Shown here in pieces: positions 51,083 through 59,903 of a stretch of 64,000 bases of DNA. The position numbers and the translations under genes are program-made. Under the pieces are notes generated by a model, which made no database searches, was not told where the DNA came from, and saw only the letters and a list, made by a program, of their open reading frames with translations. How positions within the stretch are numbered: the first letter of the stretch is position 1; every line of letters starts with the position of its first letter. Origin of the DNA: Clostridiaceae bacterium (GTDB taxonomy: Bacteria; Bacillota; Clostridia; Oscillospirales; Acutalibacteraceae); NCBI GenBank assembly GCA_016292785.1, contig JAEDFL010000001.1, forward strand, positions 1 to 64,000, in the 5' to 3' direction.

Positions 51083-51513
51083 TCAAGATCAACTCCCTCA
51101 ATTTCAATAATTCTTTCATTTTCGTTTTCACCGTGCCTGAAGGTGACTTTAATTGAGTTTTCGGGCAAGGCGTTTTCGATGTTTTCACTCCATTCAACAG
51201 CAAGTATTCCGCCGAAATCAAGATAGTCGAAAAATCCTGTTGAATAGAGGTCGTCCCAGCTTTCGATCCTATACATATCAAAGTGATATAGTGTATTAGT
51301 CTTTCCTCTGTATTCATGGACGAGAGCAAAGGTCGGACTGCTTACTTCTTTTTCATCAATTCCGAGACCTCTTGCAAGACCGTGGGTGAAGGTCGTTTTG
51401 CCCATACCCATTCCGCCGAAATACGCTACAACATCTCCGCTTTTTAAAACAGAGCCGAGCCTCTCCCCTATTCTGTGGGTTTCTTCAACGGAATTGCTGT
51501 TAAATATACGCAA
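51079..51513 (-). CDS. tsaE: tRNA t6A biosynthesis ATPase TsaE
   Basis: 144-aa ATPase of the t6A complex. Walker A is GGMGMGKTT (about residues 34-42), followed by EVSSPTFALVHEY and HFDMYRI. I start it at TTG 51513, since GGAGGTG lies seven bases before it; a longer ATG-initiated frame would bury that site. First gene of the upp operon. Confidence 0.92.
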   Translation of the reverse strand: MRIFNSNSVEETHRIGERLGSVLKSGDVVAYFGGMGMGKTTFTHGLARGLGIDEKEVSSPTFALVHEYRGKTNTLYHFDMYRIESWDDLYSTGFFDYLDFGGILAVEWSENIENALPENSIKVTFRHGENENERIIEIEGVDLE

Positions 51514-51582
51514 AAATATCACCTCCGAGATATTATACCACATTTTTTGATGTTGTAAATATCCGAAGATGATATAAATTTA

Positions 51583-53031
51583 TCAGAATCTGAAATCACG
51601 TCTGTCAGAGGATTTAATAGCCTCTATATTCTGACGGGCGATCTCTCTGACCTTTTCTTTTGGAATTTTTTCAAGCTCACGGTCAATCATCTCAAAACCG
51701 ATCTTCTTAGTCTCCTCCGAAGCGTAGTCAATGAGATATTCGGTGAGCGTCATAAGCGCATTGGGATGACAGCAGTTGAGAATCTGACCGCTTTTGCAAA
51801 GGCTCATAAATCTGTCGCCTGTTCTGCCCTCACGGTAACAGGCGGTACAGAATGACGGAATATGATCCAATTCCATAAGCCATCTGACAACCTCGTCAAG
51901 CGTTCTCTGATCGGAAACATCGAACTGCTCCGAATCGTGAGGACGCTCCTCGTCACAGTATCCGCCGACAGAGGTTCTTGAAGCTCCGCTGATCTGAGAA
52001 ATACCGTAATCGAGCACCTTGCCCCTGACGGCTTCGCTCTCACGGGTGGAAATAATCATTCCGGTATAGGGAACGGCAATTCTGATACAGGCGATTATTT
52101 TAGCAAACATATCGTCTGCAAGGCTGTTGTCAAATACATCGGGATCAATGTCGTCTGCTCTTTTAACACGGGGAACGCTGATTGTATGAGGACCTACGCC
52201 GTGAGCCGCTTCAAGATGCTCGGCGTGCATAAGAAGACCGGCAAATTCATATTTATAACCCTCAAGTCCGAACAGAACGCCGAGACCGACATCGTCAATG
52301 CCGCCCTCCATGGCTCTGTCCATAGCCTCGGTATGATAATCGTAATCGTGCTTAGGTCCCGTCGGATGAAGCTCAAGATAGCTCTTTTTATTGTAGGTTT
52401 CCTGGAAAAGAATGTATGTGCCGATGCCCGCCTCCTTGAGCTTTCGGTAATTCTCAACCGTTGTGGCGGCAATATTGACGTTTACACGGCGGATATCTCC
52501 GTTCTTGTGATGAACCGAATAGATGGTTTTTATACATTCGAGGATATACTCAATGGGATTGTTTACCGGATCCTCGCCCGATTCGATCGCAAGACGCTTG
52601 TGTCCCATATCCTGCAAAGCGATTACTTCACGCTTAACCTCTTCCTGAGTGAGCTTTTTCCTTGCAATATGCTTGTTCTTCATATGATACGGACAGTAAA
52701 CACAGCCGTTCACACAGTAATTTGAAAGATAAAGAGGAGCAAACATAACAATACGGTTGCCGTAAAAAGCAAGCTTAATTTCGTTTGCAAGCTTATACAT
52801 TTCCTCAATCTTTTCGGGAATGTCGCAGGCAAGGAGAACGGACGCTTCCCTGTGTGTAAGTCCGGCGCAGGTAACGCCGTGCTCAGTCTTTTTTGGGCGT
52901 GCCTTTTCAAGCAAAGCGTCGATCAGCTCAACGTTATGCTTGTTCTTCTCTGCATATTCGATTGTTTCGAGGATTTCTTCGTGATTGATAAATTCCTCTG
53001 CTTTGAGTGATTTGGGGTTGTAAACTGCCAT
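51583..53031 (-). CDS. hydG: [FeFe]-hydrogenase maturase HydG
   Basis: 482-aa radical SAM tyrosine lyase that makes CO and cyanide ligands for the hydrogenase H-cluster. Radical SAM motif CVNGCVYCPY (C-x3-C-x2-C, about 106-113) and the C-terminal cysteines FCTACYREGRTG ... SLCKSG that hold the dangler iron cluster. HydE, HydF and a hydrogenase are not near. The gene is preceded by a leader with a terminator-like hairpin (53083-53112). Confidence 0.94.
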   Translation of the reverse strand: MAVYNPKSLKAEEFINHEEILETIEYAEKNKHNVELIDALLEKARPKKTEHGVTCAGLTHREASVLLACDIPEKIEEMYKLANEIKLAFYGNRIVMFAPLYLSNYCVNGCVYCPYHMKNKHIARKKLTQEEVKREVIALQDMGHKRLAIESGEDPVNNPIEYILECIKTIYSVHHKNGDIRRVNVNIAATTVENYRKLKEAGIGTYILFQETYNKKSYLELHPTGPKHDYDYHTEAMDRAMEGGIDDVGLGVLFGLEGYKYEFAGLLMHAEHLEAAHGVGPHTISVPRVKRADDIDPDVFDNSLADDMFAKIIACIRIAVPYTGMIISTRESEAVRGKVLDYGISQISGASRTSVGGYCDEERPHDSEQFDVSDQRTLDEVVRWLMELDHIPSFCTACYREGRTGDRFMSLCKSGQILNCCHPNALMTLTEYLIDYASEETKKIGFEMIDRELEKIPKEKVREIARQNIEAIKSSDRRDFRF

Positions 53032-53082
53032 AATGATTTCCTTTCCTTTAAGTCAGAATTTCTTTCTTTCAGATAAAATTCC

Positions 53083-53112
53083 AAAATAAAACCGTATCCA
53101 TCAAGAATACGG
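53083..53112 (-). terminator. Attenuator-like hairpin in hydG leader
   Basis: Reading leftward, CCGTAT and ATACGG (6 bp) enclose nine bases and are followed by TTTTATTTT. It sits about 65 nt after the predicted transcription start and 50 nt before the hydG ATG. Confidence 0.5.
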
Positions 53113-53183
53113 CAAAATAGCACAAAACGTTTCTTTCGCCTTAATTATTTTCAGCGTCAGGGAAGTCTCGCATCGTTATTTTA

Positions 53184-53211
53184 ATTATAACACGCTTTTA
53201 TAAAATGTCAA
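53184..53211 (-). promoter_or_regulatory. Sigma-A promoter for hydG
   Basis: Reading leftward, TTGACA and TATAAT with a 16-base spacer; the leader is about 145 nt long. Confidence 0.7.
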
Positions 53212-53218
53212 ATAAAAC

Positions 53219-53247
53219 TTGAAAAATCCTTTTGGAGCATATATAAT
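53219..53247 (+). promoter_or_regulatory. Sigma-A promoter for rodA
   Basis: TTGAAA and TATAAT with a 17-base spacer, back to back with the hydG promoter. Confidence 0.6.
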
Positions 53248-53275
53248 AAATACTGTTCCTTTCGGAGGTGAAAAG

Positions 53276-54472
53276 ATGGGAAAAATTATTTATTGGTTAA
53301 AGGATTTTATTAAGGGTACGGATAAAATTTTGCTCGGACTTTGCACACTGCTCTCTGCTATCGGCATACTTATGGTTTACAGCGCAACGAGAGTCAATCT
53401 GACAGAGGATCAGATTTTTTCCCGTGATGCAAAGACGATGTTTCTTGCGGTTATTATGGGAATTTTTGTTTCCCTCGTTATTTCATATTTTGATTATGAG
53501 GCGGTCGCCCGGCTTTGGCCTCTCATTGCAGTCGTTTGCCTTGGATTGATGCTGTCGCTGTTTGTGATAGGCAGTTCTCCCGAGGGACGTGACGACGCAA
53601 TCTCATGGATTAAGCTCGGCAGTTTTTATTTTCAACCGTCGGAGCTTCTGAAGATTGGCTTCATCATCACCTTTTCGGTTCACCTTGAAACTGTCGGCAG
53701 TGAGATAAACAAGCTCAAAAACGTTATCCTCCTCGGTATTCATGCAATGATCGCGGTAGGACTTGTTGTTCTCACGGGTGATATGGGCTCCGCTCTTGTC
53801 TTTATGTTCATAACGATCGGTATGCTGTTTATGGCAGGGCTTCAGTTAAGATATTTCATCTTCGGCGTCGGTGCGGTTGCTTTGCTTGCTCCTATTGCAT
53901 GGTTTGAAGTGCTTTCAGACTTCCAGAAACAGCGTTTTATGGCGATATATTCGCCCGATTCTCTCACCGAAGCAACCTATAACGAGGTTATCTTCCAGCA
54001 GGAAAGAGGAATGAACGCAATCAGCTCGGGCGGTGTTTTCGGAACGGGACTTTTTAACGGCACATATACTCAAAACGGACTCGTTCCCGAAAGCGAAAAC
54101 GATATGATCTTTTCTGTTGTCGGAGAGGAGCTTGGATTTGTCGGCTCTCTTGTCGTTCTCGGACTTTTACTTGCAATAGCTATCAAGATACTTGTTGTAG
54201 GCAAAAAGGCTGTATCGGTCACAGGAAAGCTCATTTGCAGTGCTGTTGCGGTGATGATAATAACACAGGTTGTTGTAAACGTCGGAATGTGCTTAAAGCT
54301 TCTTCCTGTTGTTGGCATTACGCTCCCGTTTATGAGCGCAGGCGGATCGTCAAACCTATGTATCTACATTGCTATCGGAATGGTGCTGAGCGTTTACCGA
54401 TCCTCTCAGTTCAGAGAGCCTGTTGAATTTAAGTACGGTAAGCTGTTTACTCCGTTTTCGGAAACTTATTGA
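53276..54472 (+). CDS. rodA: SEDS-family peptidoglycan polymerase RodA
   Basis: 398-aa membrane glycosyltransferase of the SEDS family (RodA/FtsW/SpoVE) that polymerises lipid II. Start ATG 53276 follows CGGAGGTGAAAAG; the longer upstream frame has no ribosome binding site. About ten membrane segments, with SWIKLGSFYFQPSELLKIGF (about 125-144), LVVLTGDMGSALVF and the C-terminal GITLPFMSAGGSS. The presence of the MreB homologue suggests RodA, but FtsW-like roles cannot be excluded. Confidence 0.9.
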   Translation: MGKIIYWLKDFIKGTDKILLGLCTLLSAIGILMVYSATRVNLTEDQIFSRDAKTMFLAVIMGIFVSLVISYFDYEAVARLWPLIAVVCLGLMLSLFVIGSSPEGRDDAISWIKLGSFYFQPSELLKIGFIITFSVHLETVGSEINKLKNVILLGIHAMIAVGLVVLTGDMGSALVFMFITIGMLFMAGLQLRYFIFGVGAVALLAPIAWFEVLSDFQKQRFMAIYSPDSLTEATYNEVIFQQERGMNAISSGGVFGTGLFNGTYTQNGLVPESENDMIFSVVGEELGFVGSLVVLGLLLAIAIKILVVGKKAVSVTGKLICSAVAVMIITQVVVNVGMCLKLLPVVGITLPFMSAGGSSNLCIYIAIGMVLSVYRSSQFREPVEFKYGKLFTPFSETY

Positions 54473-54483
54473 ATATAAAAATT

Positions 54484-54520
54484 AACGGTTGTATCACACG
54501 AAAATGATACAACCGTTTTC
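54484..54520. terminator. Bidirectional terminator
   Basis: AACGGTTGTATCA ... TGATACAACCGTT, 13-bp perfect stem, between convergent rodA and DUF2804 genes. Confidence 0.9.
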
Positions 54521-54521
54521 T

Positions 54522-55574
54522 TTACCATTTATTGTGAACACGTTCGGCAAATACAACCTTATCCTTTACTTCAATAACTTTGCCGTCATCAAGCACAGCC
54601 TTACCTGAAAGCTTGCCGAAAACCTGATGCGGAAGCATACAGATAAGCTTGAGATCAAGCGGAGCAACTCTGTCGATTATCGGTTTAAATTCCATTTCAA
54701 ACCGTCCGTCATTGCTTGTAAAAGTCCAAGGCTCGGTATAGAAGTATTCGCCGTTTCTTTTGGGAATATTGAATGTCACCTGATCGAGCTTGTGAGACTT
54801 TCCGTTATAGAAAAGCATATTTTCGCTTGCCGCCGAGGTGTCACCGAAGCCGTAACCGATGTTGAAGCCGAATCGGCTGCCGTCGTCGAGAATCATCTGT
54901 CCGCTTCCCCAGTACCAGGTGTTGTCGTAAGTCCAGACTCCCCTGCCCCAGTCAAGCGTTGCAAGCGATTGATTGTCTTCGTTAAACTCCCAGTGCAGGT
55001 CGCCAAAGGTCATTTTACCGTTTGCACGCATACAGTTGATCTTCTGATTATAGTAAAAATGTTTGTCCTTATCAAAGGGAGTGGCAATTACCATGCTTTC
55101 TTCGGGAATGTCGGTCAAGGTGACGTCAAAGGTCAGGAGCTTGCCCGAGTTGCAGTAGTTACCGTATGTACCGTAAAGATGCCGTGTTTTTCCGTCGTTT
55201 TTAAAGGTCATGTCACAGGTTCCGACCTTAGCGTGAACATCACCCTTTTCACTTGTGGACGGTAAATTCATTTTTCCCATCGGAAACGCACCTATCTCGC
55301 TGTCATTCATCTGAAACGGCTTGTCTTTGAAGCCGAGAAGCGAAATGCTCAGACAACTGACATAGCCGCTGTCTGAAAGCGTCAGACACAGACCGTAATC
55401 CTGATTGCCGATATAGTAATAGTCCCATTCCTTGATTCTGATTTTTGAGGCTTTAATATCGTTTCTGCTGTATTCCCAGTAAAGTTTTTTTGCAAATCCC
55501 GGCTCTGTAATGTTTCCGTTTGCGTTGAGAAGCTTCTGTTTAGAGGTTATTTCGTGCTGTGTAAACTCTGACAT
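54522..55574 (-). CDS. DUF2804 protein
   Basis: 350 aa, predominantly beta strands, no signal peptide. The N-terminal EITSKQKLLNANGNI and the central LDWGRGVWTYDNTWYWGSG (about 210-228) are features of DUF2804. The fold resembles lipocalin/hydroxyneurosporene-synthase-like barrels. No function is established. It follows a deacetylase and a sugar transporter in the same direction, so a carbohydrate-related role is possible. Confidence 0.75.
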   Translation of the reverse strand: MSEFTQHEITSKQKLLNANGNITEPGFAKKLYWEYSRNDIKASKIRIKEWDYYYIGNQDYGLCLTLSDSGYVSCLSISLLGFKDKPFQMNDSEIGAFPMGKMNLPSTSEKGDVHAKVGTCDMTFKNDGKTRHLYGTYGNYCNSGKLLTFDVTLTDIPEESMVIATPFDKDKHFYYNQKINCMRANGKMTFGDLHWEFNEDNQSLATLDWGRGVWTYDNTWYWGSGQMILDDGSRFGFNIGYGFGDTSAASENMLFYNGKSHKLDQVTFNIPKRNGEYFYTEPWTFTSNDGRFEMEFKPIIDRVAPLDLKLICMLPHQVFGKLSGKAVLDDGKVIEVKDKVVFAERVHNKW

Positions 55575-55610
55575 AGTATTCTCCTTTCAAAAAACTTTGG
55601 TTTAATGCAA

Positions 55611-56516
55611 TTATTTGCCCGATTTCATCTTTTTAAGCTCACGGTAATCAATCAGCTTAAAGCCGAGCGACTCAATGTGCTGTTTCGTCTGAGGATCCTT
55701 GAGAAGCTCGTATTCCCAGACTCGCCTATGCCATGCTCCGGACGCACCTTTAAGATCCTCGGTCGGAAGACAGGGATGCATATAGGTTTCCGTTACCGCA
55801 CCGTCGGGGAAGGTTTTATAAAGCTCATAGATATACTCTTTGAAATTATCATAGCTGTCGTTCTGAGGGCCGCTCCATTCGTTCGGAATAAGGTAATCGG
55901 GAATTGCTGTACCGCTCTGTTCTGCGGCGGCTACAACCTTATCCAACAGACCGAGTACAACTTTCTTGTCAACCTGAATATCAAGCATTGAATTGTTGAA
56001 CTGTTCATCGGCAAGGTTTGCAGGGAAACGGAACGGAAGTCCGTATTCTGCGGCAAGTCTGAACGCAACGTTGAGCAATTCAAAACGTCCTGTTGCAACG
56101 CCGTAAATAGAGCCCATATGATTGTCAAGGTGTGACGGCTCAAGTCCGAGCTTTTTCAGCAATTCAATCTGAGCCTTTGCCTCGGCATAAACCTCGTCAA
56201 GATCGGCGTGCTTTTCAAATTCGTCGCTCTCGTGGTGCATATATCCGAATTCGTCACGCAGGCTTTCCGTATTTTGGTGTGCAACGGGTCCCCAGCGGTA
56301 GGTGCTCCACTCGTTCGTAAAGGTCCAGTGAACGCCAATACAAAGCTCGGGATTTTCCTTTGCAAACCTTACTGCTTCAGGCGCCCAAGGACACGGTGCC
56401 ATAATTGTCGATGAGGTCAGCGGACTGTCAGGATCTTTAAGCAAATCGAATATTGCAAGGTTTGCTCCTCTGAACGAGCCAAAATCATCGGCGTTGATTA
56501 TCAGATATTTTGACAT
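55611..56516 (-). CDS. ChbG/YdjC-family carbohydrate deacetylase
   Basis: 301-aa metal-dependent deacetylase. The diagnostic start YLIINADDFG has the catalytic aspartates (D12, D13); HLDNHMGSIYG provides metal-binding histidines, GVHWTF another. YdjC/ChbG enzymes remove N-acetyl groups from chito-oligosaccharides. Four bases separate it from the transporter gene, so uptake and deacetylation are probably coupled. Confidence 0.87.
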   Translation of the reverse strand: MSKYLIINADDFGSFRGANLAIFDLLKDPDSPLTSSTIMAPCPWAPEAVRFAKENPELCIGVHWTFTNEWSTYRWGPVAHQNTESLRDEFGYMHHESDEFEKHADLDEVYAEAKAQIELLKKLGLEPSHLDNHMGSIYGVATGRFELLNVAFRLAAEYGLPFRFPANLADEQFNNSMLDIQVDKKVVLGLLDKVVAAAEQSGTAIPDYLIPNEWSGPQNDSYDNFKEYIYELYKTFPDGAVTETYMHPCLPTEDLKGASGAWHRRVWEYELLKDPQTKQHIESLGFKLIDYRELKKMKSGK

Positions 56517-56520
56517 ATAA

Positions 56521-58026
56521 TCACTTCACTCTCTTTCCGCTCTTTTTTCTTTCTTCAATTTCCGTAACCATCTCTTTCTGCTTCTTCTCTGTAATGTTAT
56601 AGAAGAGCATCGGAATGATTGTGCCGACCATGCTTATTGCGCCTGCAAGAATGAGGATATTCCAGAGAAGCTGTTTGCCCTCGGGAGAAATTGCGGGATT
56701 GGCTTCGGGATTGATACCTGCCCAACTGTAAGAGAACACACCGATAAACGCGCCGAGAGCCATACCGATCTTGCTGATAAAGGTCTGCATTGCAAAGCAA
56801 ATGCCCTCGCCTCTCTCGCCTGTTTTCCACTCAAGATAATCGACCGTATCGCCGATCATAGCGTAGGTGATAATGTTGTTTACTCCCTGCGGTATTCCGA
56901 GCAGAACAAGTCCGACAGCGTTGAAAACGAGCTTCCAAGGAGCGTCATAGCCTACAAAGTACATTGCAAACATTACGACTGCGCCGAGAATATGAACGTA
57001 GATATATGCCCATTTTTTTGTAAATTTCTTAGTCATCCACGGAACGAGTACGGAAGCAACAAGTCCGCCGGGCACTACAAGCAAGGTAATAACGCTGAAA
57101 ATACCCTCGTTGTTAAGAACGTACTTCGCAAAGTAAAGTCCGCCCGTGTATGAATAAACCATTCTCGCTCCGCCTAGAATACCTGAAAGAACGACAAGAA
57201 GAAGCTGTTTGTTCTTGAAAAGGAGCTTGAGATTATGTCCGAGTGACGGAGGAGCTTCTGTTGTGGTGAAGCGTTCCTTTGTGTTTTTAAAACCGTAATA
57301 GAACATCGGAATTGCAAGCAGGGCAAGAACAACCGCACATATGAAATAAGTCCATTTTAAGGTTTCTGCATTCTGCATAATAAACTGCGGCAGAACATTT
57401 CCTTCTGCGTCCTTATACTTTGCGGTTACAGCACTTGTAATGATGGGAACGCCGACAGTAACAAGACCTGCGCCGAGAGTACAAACAAGTCGTGCGAAGG
57501 TAAGAATGTTTCCCCTGACTACGGTGTCGTTTGTCATACAGGTTGAAAGTCCCCAGTACGGAACGTCGGCAACGGTATAAACCATAGACCATATAACATA
57601 AATTACGGTAATGATAAAGAACGTTGTTTTAGATTTAGCTTCAAAGAACGGACAGAAGCAAAGAATAGTCGTTGCGGCAATGGGAATAGCCATCCATTTA
57701 AGATAGGGACGGCACTTGCCCCACTTTGTTCTTGTTCTATCAACGATTGAACCCATAATAGGATCGTTAAGAGCGTCAAAAATTCGGGTAAAAAGCATCA
57801 AGAACGCAACCGCCATTGCGCCTGAGATCGTCTTAAAAAGCTGACCTTTTTCCGCTGCGCCGAAAAGTAATGCGTCGGTCATAAAAATCGTAAGATATGA
57901 ACCGATAATGGTACAGATAAAATTCTGACCGAAGCCTGTGACGCTGTAAGCAATAGCCTCTTTCGGCTGAACGCCTTTACCGGGAGTTGTGCCGAAAAGC
58001 TTATGTAAGAAATTGCCAATTGCCAT
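56521..58026 (-). CDS. GPH-family sugar:cation symporter (MFS)
   Basis: 501-aa transporter of the glycoside-pentoside-hexuronide family (MelB-like), with about 12 membrane segments. DALNDPIMGSIVDRTRTKWG (about 85-104) is the family motif; MIGDTVDYLEWKTGERGEG near residue 385 is the second. Start ATG 58026 follows GAGAGAGGG; a longer frame upstream lacks such a site. Likely imports an oligosaccharide used by the deacetylase. Confidence 0.9.
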   Translation of the reverse strand: MAIGNFLHKLFGTTPGKGVQPKEAIAYSVTGFGQNFICTIIGSYLTIFMTDALLFGAAEKGQLFKTISGAMAVAFLMLFTRIFDALNDPIMGSIVDRTRTKWGKCRPYLKWMAIPIAATTILCFCPFFEAKSKTTFFIITVIYVIWSMVYTVADVPYWGLSTCMTNDTVVRGNILTFARLVCTLGAGLVTVGVPIITSAVTAKYKDAEGNVLPQFIMQNAETLKWTYFICAVVLALLAIPMFYYGFKNTKERFTTTEAPPSLGHNLKLLFKNKQLLLVVLSGILGGARMVYSYTGGLYFAKYVLNNEGIFSVITLLVVPGGLVASVLVPWMTKKFTKKWAYIYVHILGAVVMFAMYFVGYDAPWKLVFNAVGLVLLGIPQGVNNIITYAMIGDTVDYLEWKTGERGEGICFAMQTFISKIGMALGAFIGVFSYSWAGINPEANPAISPEGKQLLWNILILAGAISMVGTIIPMLFYNITEKKQKEMVTEIEERKKSGKRVK

Positions 58027-58115
58027 AAAAAACCCTCTCTCTTTTTGCGAGAAAAACTCACATATAATCTTTAATAATTTTATCACATTTTATGATTGTT
58101 TGTAAATTAAAAAAC

Positions 58116-58156
58116 AAAAAACCTACTTTTCATACAAAAATCAAGCAGGTTTTTTA
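58116..58156 (-). terminator. Intrinsic terminator of spoIIR
   Basis: AAAAAACCT-CTT ... AAG-AGGTTTTTT, lying between the spoIIR stop and the transporter operon. Confidence 0.75.
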
Positions 58157-58216
58157 TTATATATTACTAATGATTATTTTTCTATACAAAAAGCAAAACT
58201 GTGTATATTAAACAAT

Positions 58217-58843
58217 TCAGCGAGCTTGTCTGAATTTTTCATTTAATGATTCTTTAATTCCCTCGCAGATTTCGACTACCTTAAATCTGATCTCATATTT
58301 AGGACTGCTTTCGACAAGCTTAATTTCATCTTCGGTAAAAATATTTTCAATTTCATCCTTTTTATCTGCGGCAGGCACGCACATCGGCGGAAACATAACG
58401 CACCACCAGTTATGACCCTCACCTGATCCGATTACAACACGCAGGGCAAGATACTTACCGGCAGGCAGGGTGACTGTTTCATAGGTTCTCGTGGTAAAAT
58501 ACTCTCTCGAAAGAGAGATTTTCACGTCGTAATCAAATCCCGAAGCTCGGATAAATTCTTTAGCAGACTTTTCCAAAGCCGGAATTTGCGGCTCAATTTT
58601 TTTAACGGCATTTTCCACATTAACGCTCCCGTCAAAAATGCTTTTACCCTCCTCAAGCAGAAAATCTCTTAGTCGTATTTTTAAATTTTGATCTACGCTT
58701 GAATCTGAATTTGCAATAACATGAAGCCTCAGAACATCGGAACGGATTTGCTCGGAGGTTTTTGCAAAGGAACATATCGAAAAGATTATTGCCACAATCA
58801 TACTTACGCAAATTGAGATTTTTATTTTCTTTGAAAAAGACAT
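58217..58843 (-). CDS. spoIIR: Stage II sporulation protein R
   Basis: 208-aa secreted signal made in the forespore that activates SpoIIGA to process pro-sigma-E in the mother cell. N-terminal signal peptide (about 7-27), then RLHVIANSDSSVDQNLKIRLRD-type sequence, LPAGKYLALRVVIGSGEGHNWWCVMFPPMC (given here only as the conserved GxGxNWWCVMFPP core) near residue 145. Expected under sigma-F; I found no convincing sigma-F promoter by eye. Confidence 0.92.
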   Translation of the reverse strand: MSFSKKIKISICVSMIVAIIFSICSFAKTSEQIRSDVLRLHVIANSDSSVDQNLKIRLRDFLLEEGKSIFDGSVNVENAVKKIEPQIPALEKSAKEFIRASGFDYDVKISLSREYFTTRTYETVTLPAGKYLALRVVIGSGEGHNWWCVMFPPMCVPAADKKDEIENIFTEDEIKLVESSPKYEIRFKVVEICEGIKESLNEKFRQAR

Positions 58844-58897
58844 ACAGTCAACTCCTTACTTCGTTTTCGGGTAAAGTGTTGACTGTATTTTTCTGTA

Positions 58898-59902
58898 TTA
58901 TTCATACATTTCCAGAATTTGGGCAGATTTTTCCTTTACGGCATTCGCCAAAGATTTCGGCATAATAACCTTGATATCCGTGCCGTACTGGAGTATCCAG
59001 TTTACAAGACCTTCGCTCATTTCAACGGTTGCCCTGATGCGGAAACGATCATCCGAATCGGTTTTAATAGGAACATCCTCGCCGAATTTTTCAATGATCT
59101 CATCAAGAATAAGGTTTGAGCAGGATAGAGTAACGACCTCCTCCTCGCCCGAAAACATATTGAAAAGCTTGTTGGAATAATCGGCTATATCAAACTTATC
59201 CTTATACGGAGAAACCTTTGAAAAATGCTTGGCGTCGTTGTCCATCTCAGTAATTTCCATTATTCTGTCAAGTCTCAGATGCATAAGGTTTGCGTACTTG
59301 TCGTTATTGCAGATTAGATAATAATGATCGTTCGACCAAAGCATTGCATAAGGATTGACGACGAAAACCTTGCCCTCGCTCCTGACAAGATATTTTTTCT
59401 CAATAGAACGTCTTGCATAGCGGATCTGAACCTGTTTTCTTCCTTTTATCGACTTGTCAAGAGTACGGATAGTTTCGTACAGATCTTCCTTATCGGTCTT
59501 GGTGCTTCCGTTGATATAGATCTGCTTTCTAAGCTCCTCCTCCTGATATTCGCTGACCAGACTACCGATCTTATAAATAAGACTTTTAGTATTCTTTTCG
59601 GAAATGAATTTAGCCGCCTGAACTGCGTCAATCAGAAGTCTGACCTCGGGTACGCTGAAGTTCCTGTTTCTGAGGTAATAGCCTCGCTTTGGAGTACGCA
59701 CGTTAACGATATCCATTCCGTATTCTTTCAGATCGTCAATATCACGGTAAATAGATTTCCTTTCGCATTTTACTCCGTATCCGTTAAGCATTTCAATGAG
59801 CTGTAAGGCGGAGTAGGTATGGTTTTCGTCAGTCTGTCTGTTAAAGATATCGGCAAGGAACAAAAGCCTTAGATTATGATCTCCTTTATTCATTGAAACC
59901 AC
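58898..59902 (-). CDS. WYL-domain transcriptional regulator
   Basis: 334 aa. N-terminal winged helix (about 10-65, ALQLIEMLNGYGVKCERKS then IYRDIDDLK), WYL domain (about 140-225; AMLWSNDHYYLICNN replaces the classic W-Y-L strand) and a C-terminal WCX domain. Such proteins sense small ligands or nucleic acids. It starts one base after the GH2 stop, so it is the last gene of the GH2 operon and a likely local regulator of it. Confidence 0.88.
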   Translation of the reverse strand: MVSMNKGDHNLRLLFLADIFNRQTDENHTYSALQLIEMLNGYGVKCERKSIYRDIDDLKEYGMDIVNVRTPKRGYYLRNRNFSVPEVRLLIDAVQAAKFISEKNTKSLIYKIGSLVSEYQEEELRKQIYINGSTKTDKEDLYETIRTLDKSIKGRKQVQIRYARRSIEKKYLVRSEGKVFVVNPYAMLWSNDHYYLICNNDKYANLMHLRLDRIMEITEMDNDAKHFSKVSPYKDKFDIADYSNKLFNMFSGEEEVVTLSCSNLILDEIIEKFGEDVPIKTDSDDRFRIRATVEMSEGLVNWILQYGTDIKVIMPKSLANAVKEKSAQILEMYE

Positions 59903-59903
59903 C

